This document shows positions 5,602-11,562 of a DNA stretch of 11,562 nucleotides, piece after piece. The stretch's first letter is position 1, and each line of letters opens with the position of its first letter. The notes under the pieces are model-generated. The model saw only the letters and a program-made list of their open reading frames with translations. It did no database searches and was not told the origin of the DNA. This DNA is from Sulfurospirillum sp. Its GTDB lineage: Bacteria > Campylobacterota > Campylobacteria > Campylobacterales > QNZT01. The stretch lies in assembly GCA_003978455.1 (NCBI GenBank), contig QNZT01000055.1, positions 1 through 11,562 on the forward strand, in the 5' to 3' direction. Made by a program: the position numbers and the translations under genes.

Positions 5602-8210
5602 TGTCTACTCCTCTGTCCTTCTGTATCATCTTGTGTAAAATCTTTCAAAGCACGATAGGTTATCGTTCCGTTGGAAAAGAAGGCAACATAGGTTTGGGCG
5701 TTCATGTCAAACAGCAACCCTCTCTGATATGAGACATAGTTGTCTTTTGTACCTTCCAGCGGTGGCGTGTAAGTTCTGAAAGCCTCTCCTGCAATTCGGA
5801 AAAGAGCCAGATAGTTGCCCATACCGTATCTGTATCCGTTGTTCATGCGGTAAGGAAAAGCGAAAAGTTTGTCGCTGTCACGGTATGCCAGCGCTTTGGG
5901 ATTGTTTTCGATCTCACTTCGGGTGTAGTTGCCCGGTAGTGTGTAGCTGTCCAGGGAAATAGGGTGGGCAAAGTCGCTGACATCAAAAAGCTCCAGTTTC
6001 AGTCCCGATACCTGACCGTCTGGCGTGGCATCACGTCCAAATCCAAGGATCAAGTTTTCGCTGATTGGGTGAAGATAGGAGGAGAAGCCGTCTATTTTCA
6101 GTTCTCCGACCTTTTTCGGATCTGTCGGATCACTCAGATCCAGGGTGTAGAATGGATCGGTACGCCGAAATGTGACCACATAGCCCCGGTTGCCCAGAAA
6201 TCTGACTGCGTGGATCGTTTCGCCTTTTTTGCCGAGCCCGCTGAGTACGCCCTGAATCACCAGAGCATCCTGATATGTCTTGAGTGTATAGAGCGTGTTT
6301 TTGGTGTTGTTTTGCCATGATGTGCCTTCTGTCACTGCGATGCGGAGTGTATCGTTGTAGTCACTGAGGCTGAACCGGTTGAGCGGCTTGCCCCGTACAA
6401 AACCGCTTGCTTCGTATCCGAATTTTTCCCCAAGATCAAATTTATAGAGTGCTGAACGCAATGCGTAACTATCAAAACTGTAAAAAATCGGGTATCGGGA
6501 AGAGACCAGATAAAGCGCGTCGGCAGAGGCATAGACGGTATCGCTGTGTCCCAGCACTGATCCGGTCTGTGTCAGCGTACCCTCTGCAAGATCGATTTTG
6601 GAAACGGTGGTGATGACCGCTTCCTGATCTTTTTTGTCGGGGGCGAAGAGGGTTTGTGGTGTGATCAGCGGCTTTTCTGTGGTCTTGTCTCTGACAAATT
6701 TCGGTATCAGATTCTCGCTGATAATCTGTGGATGATCATAATCATCTCTGTAAAATTTATGCTCTTTATCTGCCCTCAAACCGTAACATCGGGCATACTT
6801 TTTATAATCCTCCGCAACGATTGCACGATCTTTTTGGGGCGGTGGCGGTGCAGTTTCACCGCCGCCGCTTCCTCCTGATCCTTCCTCCTGCGTGACATCC
6901 GGCTCAGTGACAGGTACGGGCACACCGCCGTAAAAGTACTCTTTACACTCGGGTGCATCGACGTAGATATGCGGATAATCGAGATCTACCGTCGGGTAAA
7001 ACTGACTGACGAGGTAGAGTGTGCCGTCAACGACCCTGCTGGTGTTGATATAGCCGTCGATTCTGAGTTCATGAAGTTTTCGGATATTGTTCAGATCAGA
7101 GATGCTGTATATTTCAACCATAAAAGAGGGGATCTCGCCCCTTCTTTTGATTTGCTCAATATCCTCAATAGTCGCATTGTTCGGGATCTCATAATTGAAA
7201 TCGTACCGTGAGAGTACAACGAGTTTCTCTCCCGAAAAATACATATCCGACGCATCTCCACGGGGTGTAATGCTGGCAGAAGGGGTTGTTTGACCGTTCA
7301 GGATATCAGCAAAGGTGGTGACTCCGATTTTTGTGCGTGATGCTGTGTTGTCACGATAGAGAAAAAAGATCGCATTGTCGTTGTGCTTGATGATATCTGC
7401 TTCATCGACACCGGATTCCTGGAGATTGGTCTGGGAACTGTTTTGCGCCTCTGCTCCCGAGAAAGTGGGTGCTTCGTTTTTTGACGCCGCCTGATCCGCT
7501 GCTCCGCCTCCGGCAGGTTCCATCGTGTTAACCGGTGTGCCGAGCGCTGCAAGCGGATAGTAACCGCATATCGGTCGTTTGTGTGTGAGCAGCATATCAC
7601 GTATGTAGGATTTCATCTCTTTTTGGGAAGCGAAGTTGTGTAGTTTTGCTGAATCGGTGACGGTGGAGATCGTCTGTTCTTTGTTGGACTTGACCCAGAT
7701 ACCGTCGCTGTTGGTGATGTGGGAGATGAGAGGAAACTGTTCTTGTGTATCGGTATCGAAATATTTCCACTCCTTATTGCTGTATTTCCAGACAGTCTTG
7801 CCGTCAAAGATGTGCGGGGAGACCACGGTATCGACGGGCAGTGAGATGAGGTTCCACCCCTTCTGGAGTGTGATGTTCTCATCGGAGCTGCCGTTTGCAG
7901 TCGGTAGTGTCAGTACCCATTCCTGTTTGCTTTTGATCCAGAAACCGTGCCAGCTCTGGAGGGTATCGATCGTGCCGTACCCTTTGTCACTGATCTTTTT
8001 GGAGATAGCCGGATCGGGAGAGTAACCTTTCCAGCTCTGAGTTGCGGCATCGTAGTGCCAGAGTTGTTCGACATTCTCTTTCTCAAAAAGAGACATATCT
8101 GTGATTTTGGAAGTGGAACCGATGAGTTGCCACCCTTTGTGCAGGATCAGCGCGGTATCGGCGGGCAGAAGTGAGAGTGAGAGCAGAAAGAGAAGCCAGA
8201 ACCTTTGCAT
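5598..8210 (-). CDS. Exported beta-propeller protein (COG4880/PF09826 type) with N-terminal Trp-rich repeats
   Basis: This is an 870-residue secreted or periplasmic protein of unknown function. The start chosen is the ATG at 8210, because AAAGGA precedes it and a signal peptide follows (MQRFWLLFLLSLSLLPADTA); the frame stays open 48 codons further upstream but has no such signals there. Residues 21-103 and 112-183 are two related repeats with a GW..LI opening and a G(F/I)W(I/V)KS ending. The block TNLQESGVDEADIIK (261-275) is the signature I associate with the 'secreted protein with C-terminal beta-propeller, distantly WD40-like' family. It is followed by propeller-like strands to the end, including SGFVRGKPLNRFSL (602-615). 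A Gly/Pro-rich low-complexity linker (444-458) interrupts the domain between cysteines C422 and C475, which could form a disulfide. The small lipoprotein gene follows, overlapping by four bases. The family is fairly sure; ligand and role are unknown. Confidence 0.88.
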   Translation of the reverse strand: MQRFWLLFLLSLSLLPADTALILHKGWQLIGSTSKITDMSLFEKENVEQLWHYDAATQSWKGYSPDPAISKKISDKGYGTIDTLQSWHGFWIKSKQEWVLTLPTANGSSDENITLQKGWNLISLPVDTVVSPHIFDGKTVWKYSNKEWKYFDTDTQEQFPLISHITNSDGIWVKSNKEQTISTVTDSAKLHNFASQKEMKSYIRDMLLTHKRPICGYYPLAALGTPVNTMEPAGGGAADQAASKNEAPTFSGAEAQNSSQTNLQESGVDEADIIKHNDNAIFFLYRDNTASRTKIGVTTFADILNGQTTPSASITPRGDASDMYFSGEKLVVLSRYDFNYEIPNNATIEDIEQIKRRGEIPSFMVEIYSISDLNNIRKLHELRIDGYINTSRVVDGTLYLVSQFYPTVDLDYPHIYVDAPECKEYFYGGVPVPVTEPDVTQEEGSGGSGGGETAPPPPQKDRAIVAEDYKKYARCYGLRADKEHKFYRDDYDHPQIISENLIPKFVRDKTTEKPLITPQTLFAPDKKDQEAVITTVSKIDLAEGTLTQTGSVLGHSDTVYASADALYLVSSRYPIFYSFDSYALRSALYKFDLGEKFGYEASGFVRGKPLNRFSLSDYNDTLRIAVTEGTSWQNNTKNTLYTLKTYQDALVIQGVLSGLGKKGETIHAVRFLGNRGYVVTFRRTDPFYTLDLSDPTDPKKVGELKIDGFSSYLHPISENLILGFGRDATPDGQVSGLKLELFDVSDFAHPISLDSYTLPGNYTRSEIENNPKALAYRDSDKLFAFPYRMNNGYRYGMGNYLALFRIAGEAFRTYTPPLEGTKDNYVSYQRGLLFDMNAQTYVAFFSNGTITYRALKDFTQDDTEGQRSRQ
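7662..8150 (-). repeat. Two tandem Gly-Trp/Trp-rich protein repeats in the propeller protein
   Basis: Protein residues 21-103 (bases 7902-8150) and 112-183 (7662-7877) share one layout. Each begins HKGWQLIGS or QKGWNLISLP, continues with a (L/V)W.Y element and then a W(K).(Y/F) element (WHYDAATQSWKGY versus WKYSNKEWKYF), then has an I-containing strand, and ends WHGFWIKS or SDGIWVKS. The similarity is at the protein level and the DNA copies have diverged. Such GW...W...G(Y/F)W modules occur in exported bacterial proteins, but their ligand is not known to me. Confidence 0.7.
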
Positions 8211-8240
8211 AACATATCCTTTGATCGTCGAGATGTGTCC

Positions 8241-8249
8241 ATTATACCA
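8241..8249 (-). promoter_or_regulatory. Extended -10 promoter of the propeller/lipoprotein unit
   Basis: Read on the minus strand, TGG-TATAAT (complement of 8241-8249) is a perfect -10 hexamer with a TGn extension. It lies about 30 bases upstream of the ATG at 8210. No strong -35 is present: a T-rich ACTTTTAC stretch lies 14-20 bases upstream. The resulting leader of about 25 bases contains the AAAGGA ribosome-binding site. This is the strongest promoter match in the window. Confidence 0.75.
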
Positions 8250-8260
8250 TAAAATAGTGG

Positions 8261-8280
8261 CGTAAAAGTGGCTTTTTACG
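8261..8280. promoter_or_regulatory. Inverted repeat in the divergent promoter region, candidate operator
   Basis: CGTAAAA (8261-8267) and TTTTACG (8274-8280) are perfect seven-base arms separated by GTGGCT. The repeat lies between the divergently transcribed propeller and radical SAM genes, just upstream of the minus-strand -10 and about where a -35 would fall for either gene. Its symmetry and position fit a regulator binding site acting on one or both directions. No run of T follows on either strand, so a terminator is unlikely. The binding protein is unknown. Confidence 0.45.
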
Positions 8281-8290
8281 TTTGTTGTAG

Positions 8291-8302
8291 TATGCTTTTG
8301 GT
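8291..8302 (+). promoter_or_regulatory. Possible -10 immediately upstream of the radical SAM start (near-leaderless)
   Basis: TATGCT at 8291-8296 (or TAGTAT at 8289-8294) is a four-of-six -10 match ending six to eight bases before the ATG at 8303. A transcript starting there would have almost no leader. The bases before the ATG (CTTTTGGT) hold no Shine-Dalgarno sequence, which fits a leaderless start, but the hexamer is weak. Confidence 0.3.
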
Positions 8303-9235
8303 ATGTATAACTATATTTTCGGACCGGTATCATCCCGGCGTTTCGGACTTTCACTGGGGATCGATCTGAGTCCTGAACAAAAATCGTGTAACTTCGACTG
8401 TCTCTACTGTGAACTCAAACCTGCCAAAGTGACGGATAGTGTTGAAAACCCTCCTGCAGCGGATGCAGTACTCGAAGAGGTTCGCCGTGCACTTGAAGAG
8501 TTTCCGGATATCGATGTGATCACGATCACTGCCAACGGAGAACCGACACTCTACCCCTATCTGGATGATCTGGTCACGGGGCTGAACCGGATCAAAGGTG
8601 ATAAAAAGCTACTGATACTCTCCAATGCTTCTACGATCGCTGAGCCAAAAATCGCAGATATCTTAAGCGAGATAGATATCGTCAAACTCTCACTCGACTG
8701 TGCTACGAAGACGTGTTTCAAAAAGATCGACCGTCCGCTGAAAGGTGTGGAGATTGCGCGGATCGTCGAAGGGATGAAAGCGTTTCGCAAACGTTATGAC
8801 AAAGCGTTGATCATCGAGATCCTGGTAGTGGCGGGGGTGAACGATAAAGAGAGGGAGATGGAGGCTCTGGCAAAAGTGCTCGCAGAGATCAAGCCCGACC
8901 GTGTCGATCTGGGAACCATCGACCGACCTCCGGCTTACGATGTCAAAGGCGTATCCACCGAGAGGCTCAAAGTGTTAAGCGCACACCTCGGTAGGCAGAA
9001 TATCTCGATCATGCATAAAGAGATACCGCAGGAGAAAGTGGACTTTTCAGAGGATGAGATTCTCGCGACGATCGCAAGAAGACCGCAGAGTACGTCGGAT
9101 GTGGCATATCTCTTTTCGGAAAATGCCCAAAAAGAGCTGGAGAGACTCTTTCATGAAGGCAAAGTGGTCAAACAAAATATTGCGGGTGTGGACTTCTACA
9201 CACTACCCAAACAAATCAATCAAAAGGAAAAATAG
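8303..9235 (+). CDS. Radical SAM protein (COG0731, wyosine-synthase-like) with C-terminal winged-helix-like domain
   Basis: This 310-residue protein has the CxxxCxxC cluster motif as CNFDCLYC (C29, C33, C36), which binds the [4Fe-4S] cluster that cleaves S-adenosylmethionine. The preceding YIFGPVSSRRFGLSLGIDL is typical of COG0731, the family that in archaea includes the Taw1/TYW1 wyosine enzymes. A TANGEPTLYP motif (77-86) matches the SAM-binding GGE position. Residues about 248-302 (SEDEILATIARRPQSTSDVAYLF onward) look like a winged-helix module added after the barrel. The bacterial members' substrate is not known to me, so a tRNA role is only a family-level possibility. The start at 8303 fits the family N-terminus even though no ribosome-binding site precedes it. 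Its stop abuts hemJ, suggesting an operon. Confidence 0.92.
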   Translation: MYNYIFGPVSSRRFGLSLGIDLSPEQKSCNFDCLYCELKPAKVTDSVENPPAADAVLEEVRRALEEFPDIDVITITANGEPTLYPYLDDLVTGLNRIKGDKKLLILSNASTIAEPKIADILSEIDIVKLSLDCATKTCFKKIDRPLKGVEIARIVEGMKAFRKRYDKALIIEILVVAGVNDKEREMEALAKVLAEIKPDRVDLGTIDRPPAYDVKGVSTERLKVLSAHLGRQNISIMHKEIPQEKVDFSEDEILATIARRPQSTSDVAYLFSENAQKELERLFHEGKVVKQNIAGVDFYTLPKQINQKEK

Positions 9236-9673
9236 ATGGAATATTATAGCTGGATTCTCGCATTTCATGTGATGAGTTTTATCTCGTGGATGGCGATGCT
9301 CTTTTATCAGCCAAGACTATATGTGTACCACAAAGAGCATGAACAAAACGGTGCCTGTTTCACCGATGTGATCAAGATACAGGAAGAGAAGCTCTACAGT
9401 TTTATCGGTGTCCCGGCACTCTGGGCGACACTTTTGAGCGGAGTGTTGATGATCTGGCTCAACCCCGGACTCTTCAAAAGCGGCATTTGGCTCCACATCA
9501 AACTGACGGCGGTTCTGCTACTCATTGCCTACCATTTCAGCCTCGGATATTTCAAGAAAAAACTCAAAGAGGGTACCTGTACCAAAAGCGGCAAATTTTT
9601 CAGAGCCTATAACGAAGTACCGACACTCCTGATGATCGTCATCGTTATCATGGTAGTGATCAAACCGGTATAA
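9236..9673 (+). CDS. hemJ: HemJ-family protoporphyrinogen IX oxidase
   Basis: HemJ oxidises protoporphyrinogen IX to protoporphyrin IX in the inner membrane, the penultimate step of heme synthesis, in bacteria lacking HemY and HemG. The 145-residue protein has four hydrophobic segments (about 5-25, 58-76, 85-106, 128-144) and family-specific features. These are AFHVMSFISWMAMLFYQPRLYVYH, with the conserved histidine H11 expected to bind heme, IWLHIKLTAVLLLIAYH with K89, and the C-terminal FRAYNEVPTLLMI. The length matches known HemJ proteins. It starts immediately after the radical SAM stop (TAG then ATG), with AAAAGGAAAA as ribosome-binding site inside the upstream gene. The association with hemE elsewhere in the window fits a complete heme pathway. 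The assignment comes from motif recognition and is confident. Confidence 0.9.
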   Translation: MEYYSWILAFHVMSFISWMAMLFYQPRLYVYHKEHEQNGACFTDVIKIQEEKLYSFIGVPALWATLLSGVLMIWLNPGLFKSGIWLHIKLTAVLLLIAYHFSLGYFKKKLKEGTCTKSGKFFRAYNEVPTLLMIVIVIMVVIKPV

Positions 9674-9683
9674 AGGTTTCATG

Positions 9684-9908
9684 ATGCAACTGGAAAAAAA
9701 AGTACTCTTACTCGGCATCTACACCAAAGAGGATGATGAAACGATACAGGAAGTCCTGCTGAAACTCGAAGAGACGGGTATGTTTACCCTCAAAGAGGCA
9801 AAAAAACTCCTCAAAGAGCTCAAAGAGGAGGGCTATATGGAAGGATCACAACTGACACTGAAAGGTTTTGACAAGGGAAAAGAGGTAGCAGAAGAGTTTA
9901 AGATTTAA
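9684..9908 (+). CDS. Small conserved-looking hypothetical protein, helical, possibly winged-helix-like
   Basis: This protein has 74 residues from the ATG at 9684, or 75 from the adjacent ATG at 9681. The downstream start is preferred because AAAGG at 9673-9677 is then six bases away, not three. It is highly charged, rich in Lys and Glu. The layout is helix (DETIQEVLLKLEE), helix (TLKEAKKLLKELKEEG), then short strands (GSQLTLKGFDKG), which resembles a minimal winged-helix fold, though no DNA-binding evidence exists. It has no signal peptide or membrane span. It begins 10 bases after hemJ and is probably the last gene of the radical SAM-hemJ operon. I do not recognise a named family. The leucine/lysine/glutamate periodicity and good ribosome-binding site support a real gene. 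Confidence 0.7.
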   Translation: MQLEKKVLLLGIYTKEDDETIQEVLLKLEETGMFTLKEAKKLLKELKEEGYMEGSQLTLKGFDKGKEVAEEFKI

Positions 9909-9948
9909 TACAATTTTTTCTCTAAAACTATACAAAGCCCTCTTTTTA

Positions 9949-9979
9949 TGATAATATAGATCATATTTTATGATAAGGA
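9949..9979 (+). promoter_or_regulatory. Possible promoter and ribosome-binding site of the SGNH lipoprotein gene
   Basis: GATAAT (9950-9955), or TGA-TAATAT (9949-9957), is a plausible -10 in a strongly AT-rich gap after the small hypothetical gene. The flanking ATGAT (9948-9952) and ATCAT (9960-9964) form a weak inverted repeat. AAGGA at 9975-9979 is the ribosome-binding candidate, 11 bases before the ATG at 9991. Nothing comparable precedes the in-frame ATG at 9970, which is why 9991 is preferred. The 82-base gap holds no clear terminator for the upstream operon. Confidence 0.4.
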
Positions 9980-9990
9980 AGATAAGAAAT

Positions 9991-11454
9991 ATGATGAAAA
10001 GCTTAAAAATATCAGGTTGTATATTTGGATTCATGTTGTTGCTCTCAGGGTGTGGGGGAGGTAGTTTCTCCAGAGATGAACCCTCTTCACATACTTCAGA
10101 GAATCCTTTTACATTTGACAGGATATCTATAGCCGGAAGCTCGATCACGCATGGCAATATCGAAAATACAGAGAATGATGGTGAAGGTTATCTGGGAGAA
10201 CTTTCCTATGTGGGTGAGGTGGAGAAATATTTCAGAGAAAATGTCGCCGATACCATTGGTCCAGATGAGTTGTCACAGAACAATGATGTGATCGAAACAC
10301 CAATGAGTTATCAGGGTAAACTCAAAGTCTACAGTGCGGGTAAGAGTTTGACAGGTACGCTAAATGCCTCGGATGAGATCGCGATCGCCTTTGGTGGGGC
10401 GAATGTCGATACGAAGATAGAGATGGATGTAGATGGTCAAACTTTTAGATTTACGATTCCCGCAGGAAACTACTTACCGGTGAAAAAGGTGTTTGATGAT
10501 ACGAATACACACTTTTATAAAGCTTTTCGGGAAAATAATCCTCGTGCTATCAAGGTCTGGAAGCTTGATAAGGATCAGGCACACACCTTTACGCTGAAAG
10601 TTCTTAGTGGTGAGCTTCATCTCAATTTCATCACCAATCATATGTACTATTTTCAAAATGCCGGAGTCGGTGGCTTTGAAGCGGCAAATTTTTTGGAAAA
10701 GAGACCGCACTCGACAGTCAATGATATTATCGCTTTTGATCCTGATCTCTTTATATTTGAGTCGGGTACAAACGATGCGAAAACATGGGCGAGAGAGATA
10801 GGTTATAGGGTGTCGAGAGAGTCAAGTACCAATAGCTGGATCATCGAAAATCCGGTACATTTTAGCAGCAACGGGAAAACGCTCAGACTAGGAAGGAGTG
10901 TCACTGTAGCCAAAGGTGATGTCGTTGTGATGGGCGATTATAAGGGAGATATCGAAGATATGGCTGTAGGTATCGTTGCAAAAGATTCAACCGGAAACAA
11001 GGTCACCTTGTCGAAAATCGTTACATACAGCGGGCAAGCAGTTCATGAAATAAATACTGTACCGCAGACGATCGCCAACCAGTGCCGTATCAAAAGTATC
11101 AAACAGTGGGAAGATCGTGTGAAAAGGGTGGTTGATAGAGTGAAAAACGGTGTCGGACACTCTGTGACTGTCGGGATTGCAACCTCGGGTGTGCCTAACT
11201 ATTGGAATCCTAAGACACATAATGAATATCTTACAAAAGCACGCAGATTGCTTGGTTATCGCGAAAAGGGAAAAGTACTGGCGAAAGAGAACGGCTGGTT
11301 TTTCGCAGATTTCTTTCAAAAAACATTGCAAATAGAACCGGGTGTAGATGAAGACCACAAGTGGTCTTTCGGAGACAATACCCATCCGAACCAAAACGGC
11401 AGAGAAGCTTTTGGTCAGGCGATCATCGAAGCGATATCGCCTTATCTGAACTAA
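9991..11454 (+). CDS. Predicted SGNH/GDSL-family hydrolase lipoprotein
   Basis: This protein has 487 residues from the ATG at 9991; an in-frame ATG at 9970 would add seven but lacks a ribosome-binding site. The N-terminus is a lipoprotein signal with lipobox LLSGC, placing the lipidated cysteine at residue 21, followed by GGG. SGNH hydrolase blocks are visible: block I as GSSITHG (49-55) with nucleophile S51, block II near NAGVGG (223-228), block III as ESGTNDA with N261, and block V as DNTHPN with D462 and H465. These would form an esterase or acyl-hydrolase active site. Two non-core segments break the fold: about 105-215 and 280-350, both beta-rich, possibly binding modules. The likely site is the periplasm or cell surface, with a polysaccharide acetyl-ester substrate only a guess. 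It appears to be a single-gene unit ending at a strong hairpin. Confidence 0.85.
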   Translation: MMKSLKISGCIFGFMLLLSGCGGGSFSRDEPSSHTSENPFTFDRISIAGSSITHGNIENTENDGEGYLGELSYVGEVEKYFRENVADTIGPDELSQNNDVIETPMSYQGKLKVYSAGKSLTGTLNASDEIAIAFGGANVDTKIEMDVDGQTFRFTIPAGNYLPVKKVFDDTNTHFYKAFRENNPRAIKVWKLDKDQAHTFTLKVLSGELHLNFITNHMYYFQNAGVGGFEAANFLEKRPHSTVNDIIAFDPDLFIFESGTNDAKTWAREIGYRVSRESSTNSWIIENPVHFSSNGKTLRLGRSVTVAKGDVVVMGDYKGDIEDMAVGIVAKDSTGNKVTLSKIVTYSGQAVHEINTVPQTIANQCRIKSIKQWEDRVKRVVDRVKNGVGHSVTVGIATSGVPNYWNPKTHNEYLTKARRLLGYREKGKVLAKENGWFFADFFQKTLQIEPGVDEDHKWSFGDNTHPNQNGREAFGQAIIEAISPYLN

Positions 11455-11459
11455 TCTAC

Positions 11460-11486
11460 TGTAGCCGAAGAAATTTTTCGGCTACA
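11460..11486. terminator. Strong hairpin between convergent genes, probable bidirectional terminator
   Basis: TGTAGCCGAA (11460-11469) and TTCGGCTACA (11477-11486) are perfect ten-base arms with the seven-base loop GAAATTT. The hairpin begins five bases after the SGNH gene stop. On the other strand it overlaps the stop codon of the candidate minus-strand gene entering from the right. Neither side has a U-tract longer than two bases, so efficiency as an intrinsic terminator is uncertain, but the position between convergent genes fits. Confidence 0.6.
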
Positions 11487-11562
11487 ATCCGAATGTAACC
11501 AATAGATTTCCATCCTCCACCCTGACGTTTTTTACAAATGATCCCTGGATCGAGTTTCTGTT
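11482..11562 (-). CDS. Possible C-terminal end of a convergent gene (5' part outside window)
   Basis: Reading the minus strand inward from the right edge gives 26 open codons, then TAG (complement of 11482-11484). The residues end VRVEDGNLLVTFGL, which looks like alternating beta strands of a genuine protein C-terminus. The stop lies inside the hairpin shared with the SGNH gene, a normal layout for convergent genes. Another minus-strand frame is also open over this short stretch, so the call is tentative and no family can be named. Confidence 0.42.
   Translation of the reverse strand, partial: NRNSIQGSFVKNVRVEDGNLLVTFGL

Noticed and set aside
8211..8354. N-terminal extension of the propeller protein by 48 codons, overlapping the radical SAM gene start
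   Set aside because: The extension would run through the -10 promoter and into the divergent gene. A signal peptide and an AAAGGA ribosome-binding site both mark the ATG at 8210 as the start.
9879..9946. AAAAGAGG ... CCTCTTTT long-range pairing as a terminator of the hemJ operon
   Set aside because: The arms are about 50 bases apart and lie partly inside the coding region, so a stable terminator hairpin is implausible.
9970..9990. Upstream in-frame ATG as start of the SGNH lipoprotein
   Set aside because: It has no Shine-Dalgarno sequence, whereas AAGGA lies between it and the ATG at 9991. The later start also gives a more typical lipoprotein signal length.
1..11562. Mobile elements, CRISPR arrays, defence islands, tRNA or rRNA genes
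   Set aside because: No direct-repeat arrays, transposase or integrase motifs, nuclease/helicase defence genes or cloverleaf-type sequences were found. Gene density and families are those of a stable chromosomal region.

Overview
The window looks like a chromosomal segment from a Campylobacterota (epsilonproteobacterial) organism of moderate GC, most like the Sulfurovum/Sulfurimonas group. This rests on protein family character and gene order: gyrA followed by a FlgR-type sigma-54 activator, then asd and a small integral membrane protein. From memory, that order parallels the gyrA-flgR-asd neighbourhood of Campylobacter jejuni and the gyrA/flgR proximity in Helicobacter pylori. No mobile element, phage gene, CRISPR array, tRNA or rRNA was seen.

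Plus strand, 1-5439: the 3' part of gyrA, then a tightly packed run of flgR-like regulator, asd (lysine/threonine/methionine and diaminopimelate pathway), a YqhA-family membrane protein and hemE (heme pathway). The last three genes abut or overlap by one base, so they probably form an operon. A hairpin straddles the gyrA stop codon, and an extended -10 promoter precedes the regulator.

Minus strand, 8210-5461: a two-gene unit. It encodes an 870-residue exported protein with two N-terminal Gly-Trp/Trp-rich repeats and a COG4880/PF09826-type beta-propeller. Coupled to it by an ATGA overlap is a previously hidden 46-residue predicted lipoprotein. The unit converges on hemE.

Plus strand, 8303-9908: divergent from the propeller gene across a 92-base region that holds a clear promoter and a perfect inverted repeat. 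This is a second operon of a COG0731-type radical SAM protein with a C-terminal winged-helix-like extension, a HemJ-family protoporphyrinogen oxidase, and a 75-residue unknown protein. With hemE the window therefore carries two heme-biosynthesis genes in separate transcription units.

Plus strand, 9991-11454: a predicted lipoprotein of the SGNH/GDSL hydrolase superfamily with two inserted beta-rich segments. A strong hairpin follows, and what may be the C-terminal end of a convergent minus-strand gene runs off the right edge.

Most of the window is ordinary housekeeping chromosome. The least explained parts are the propeller/small-lipoprotein pair, the FlgR homologue that lacks its DNA-binding domain, the modular SGNH lipoprotein and the unknown partner downstream of hemJ.
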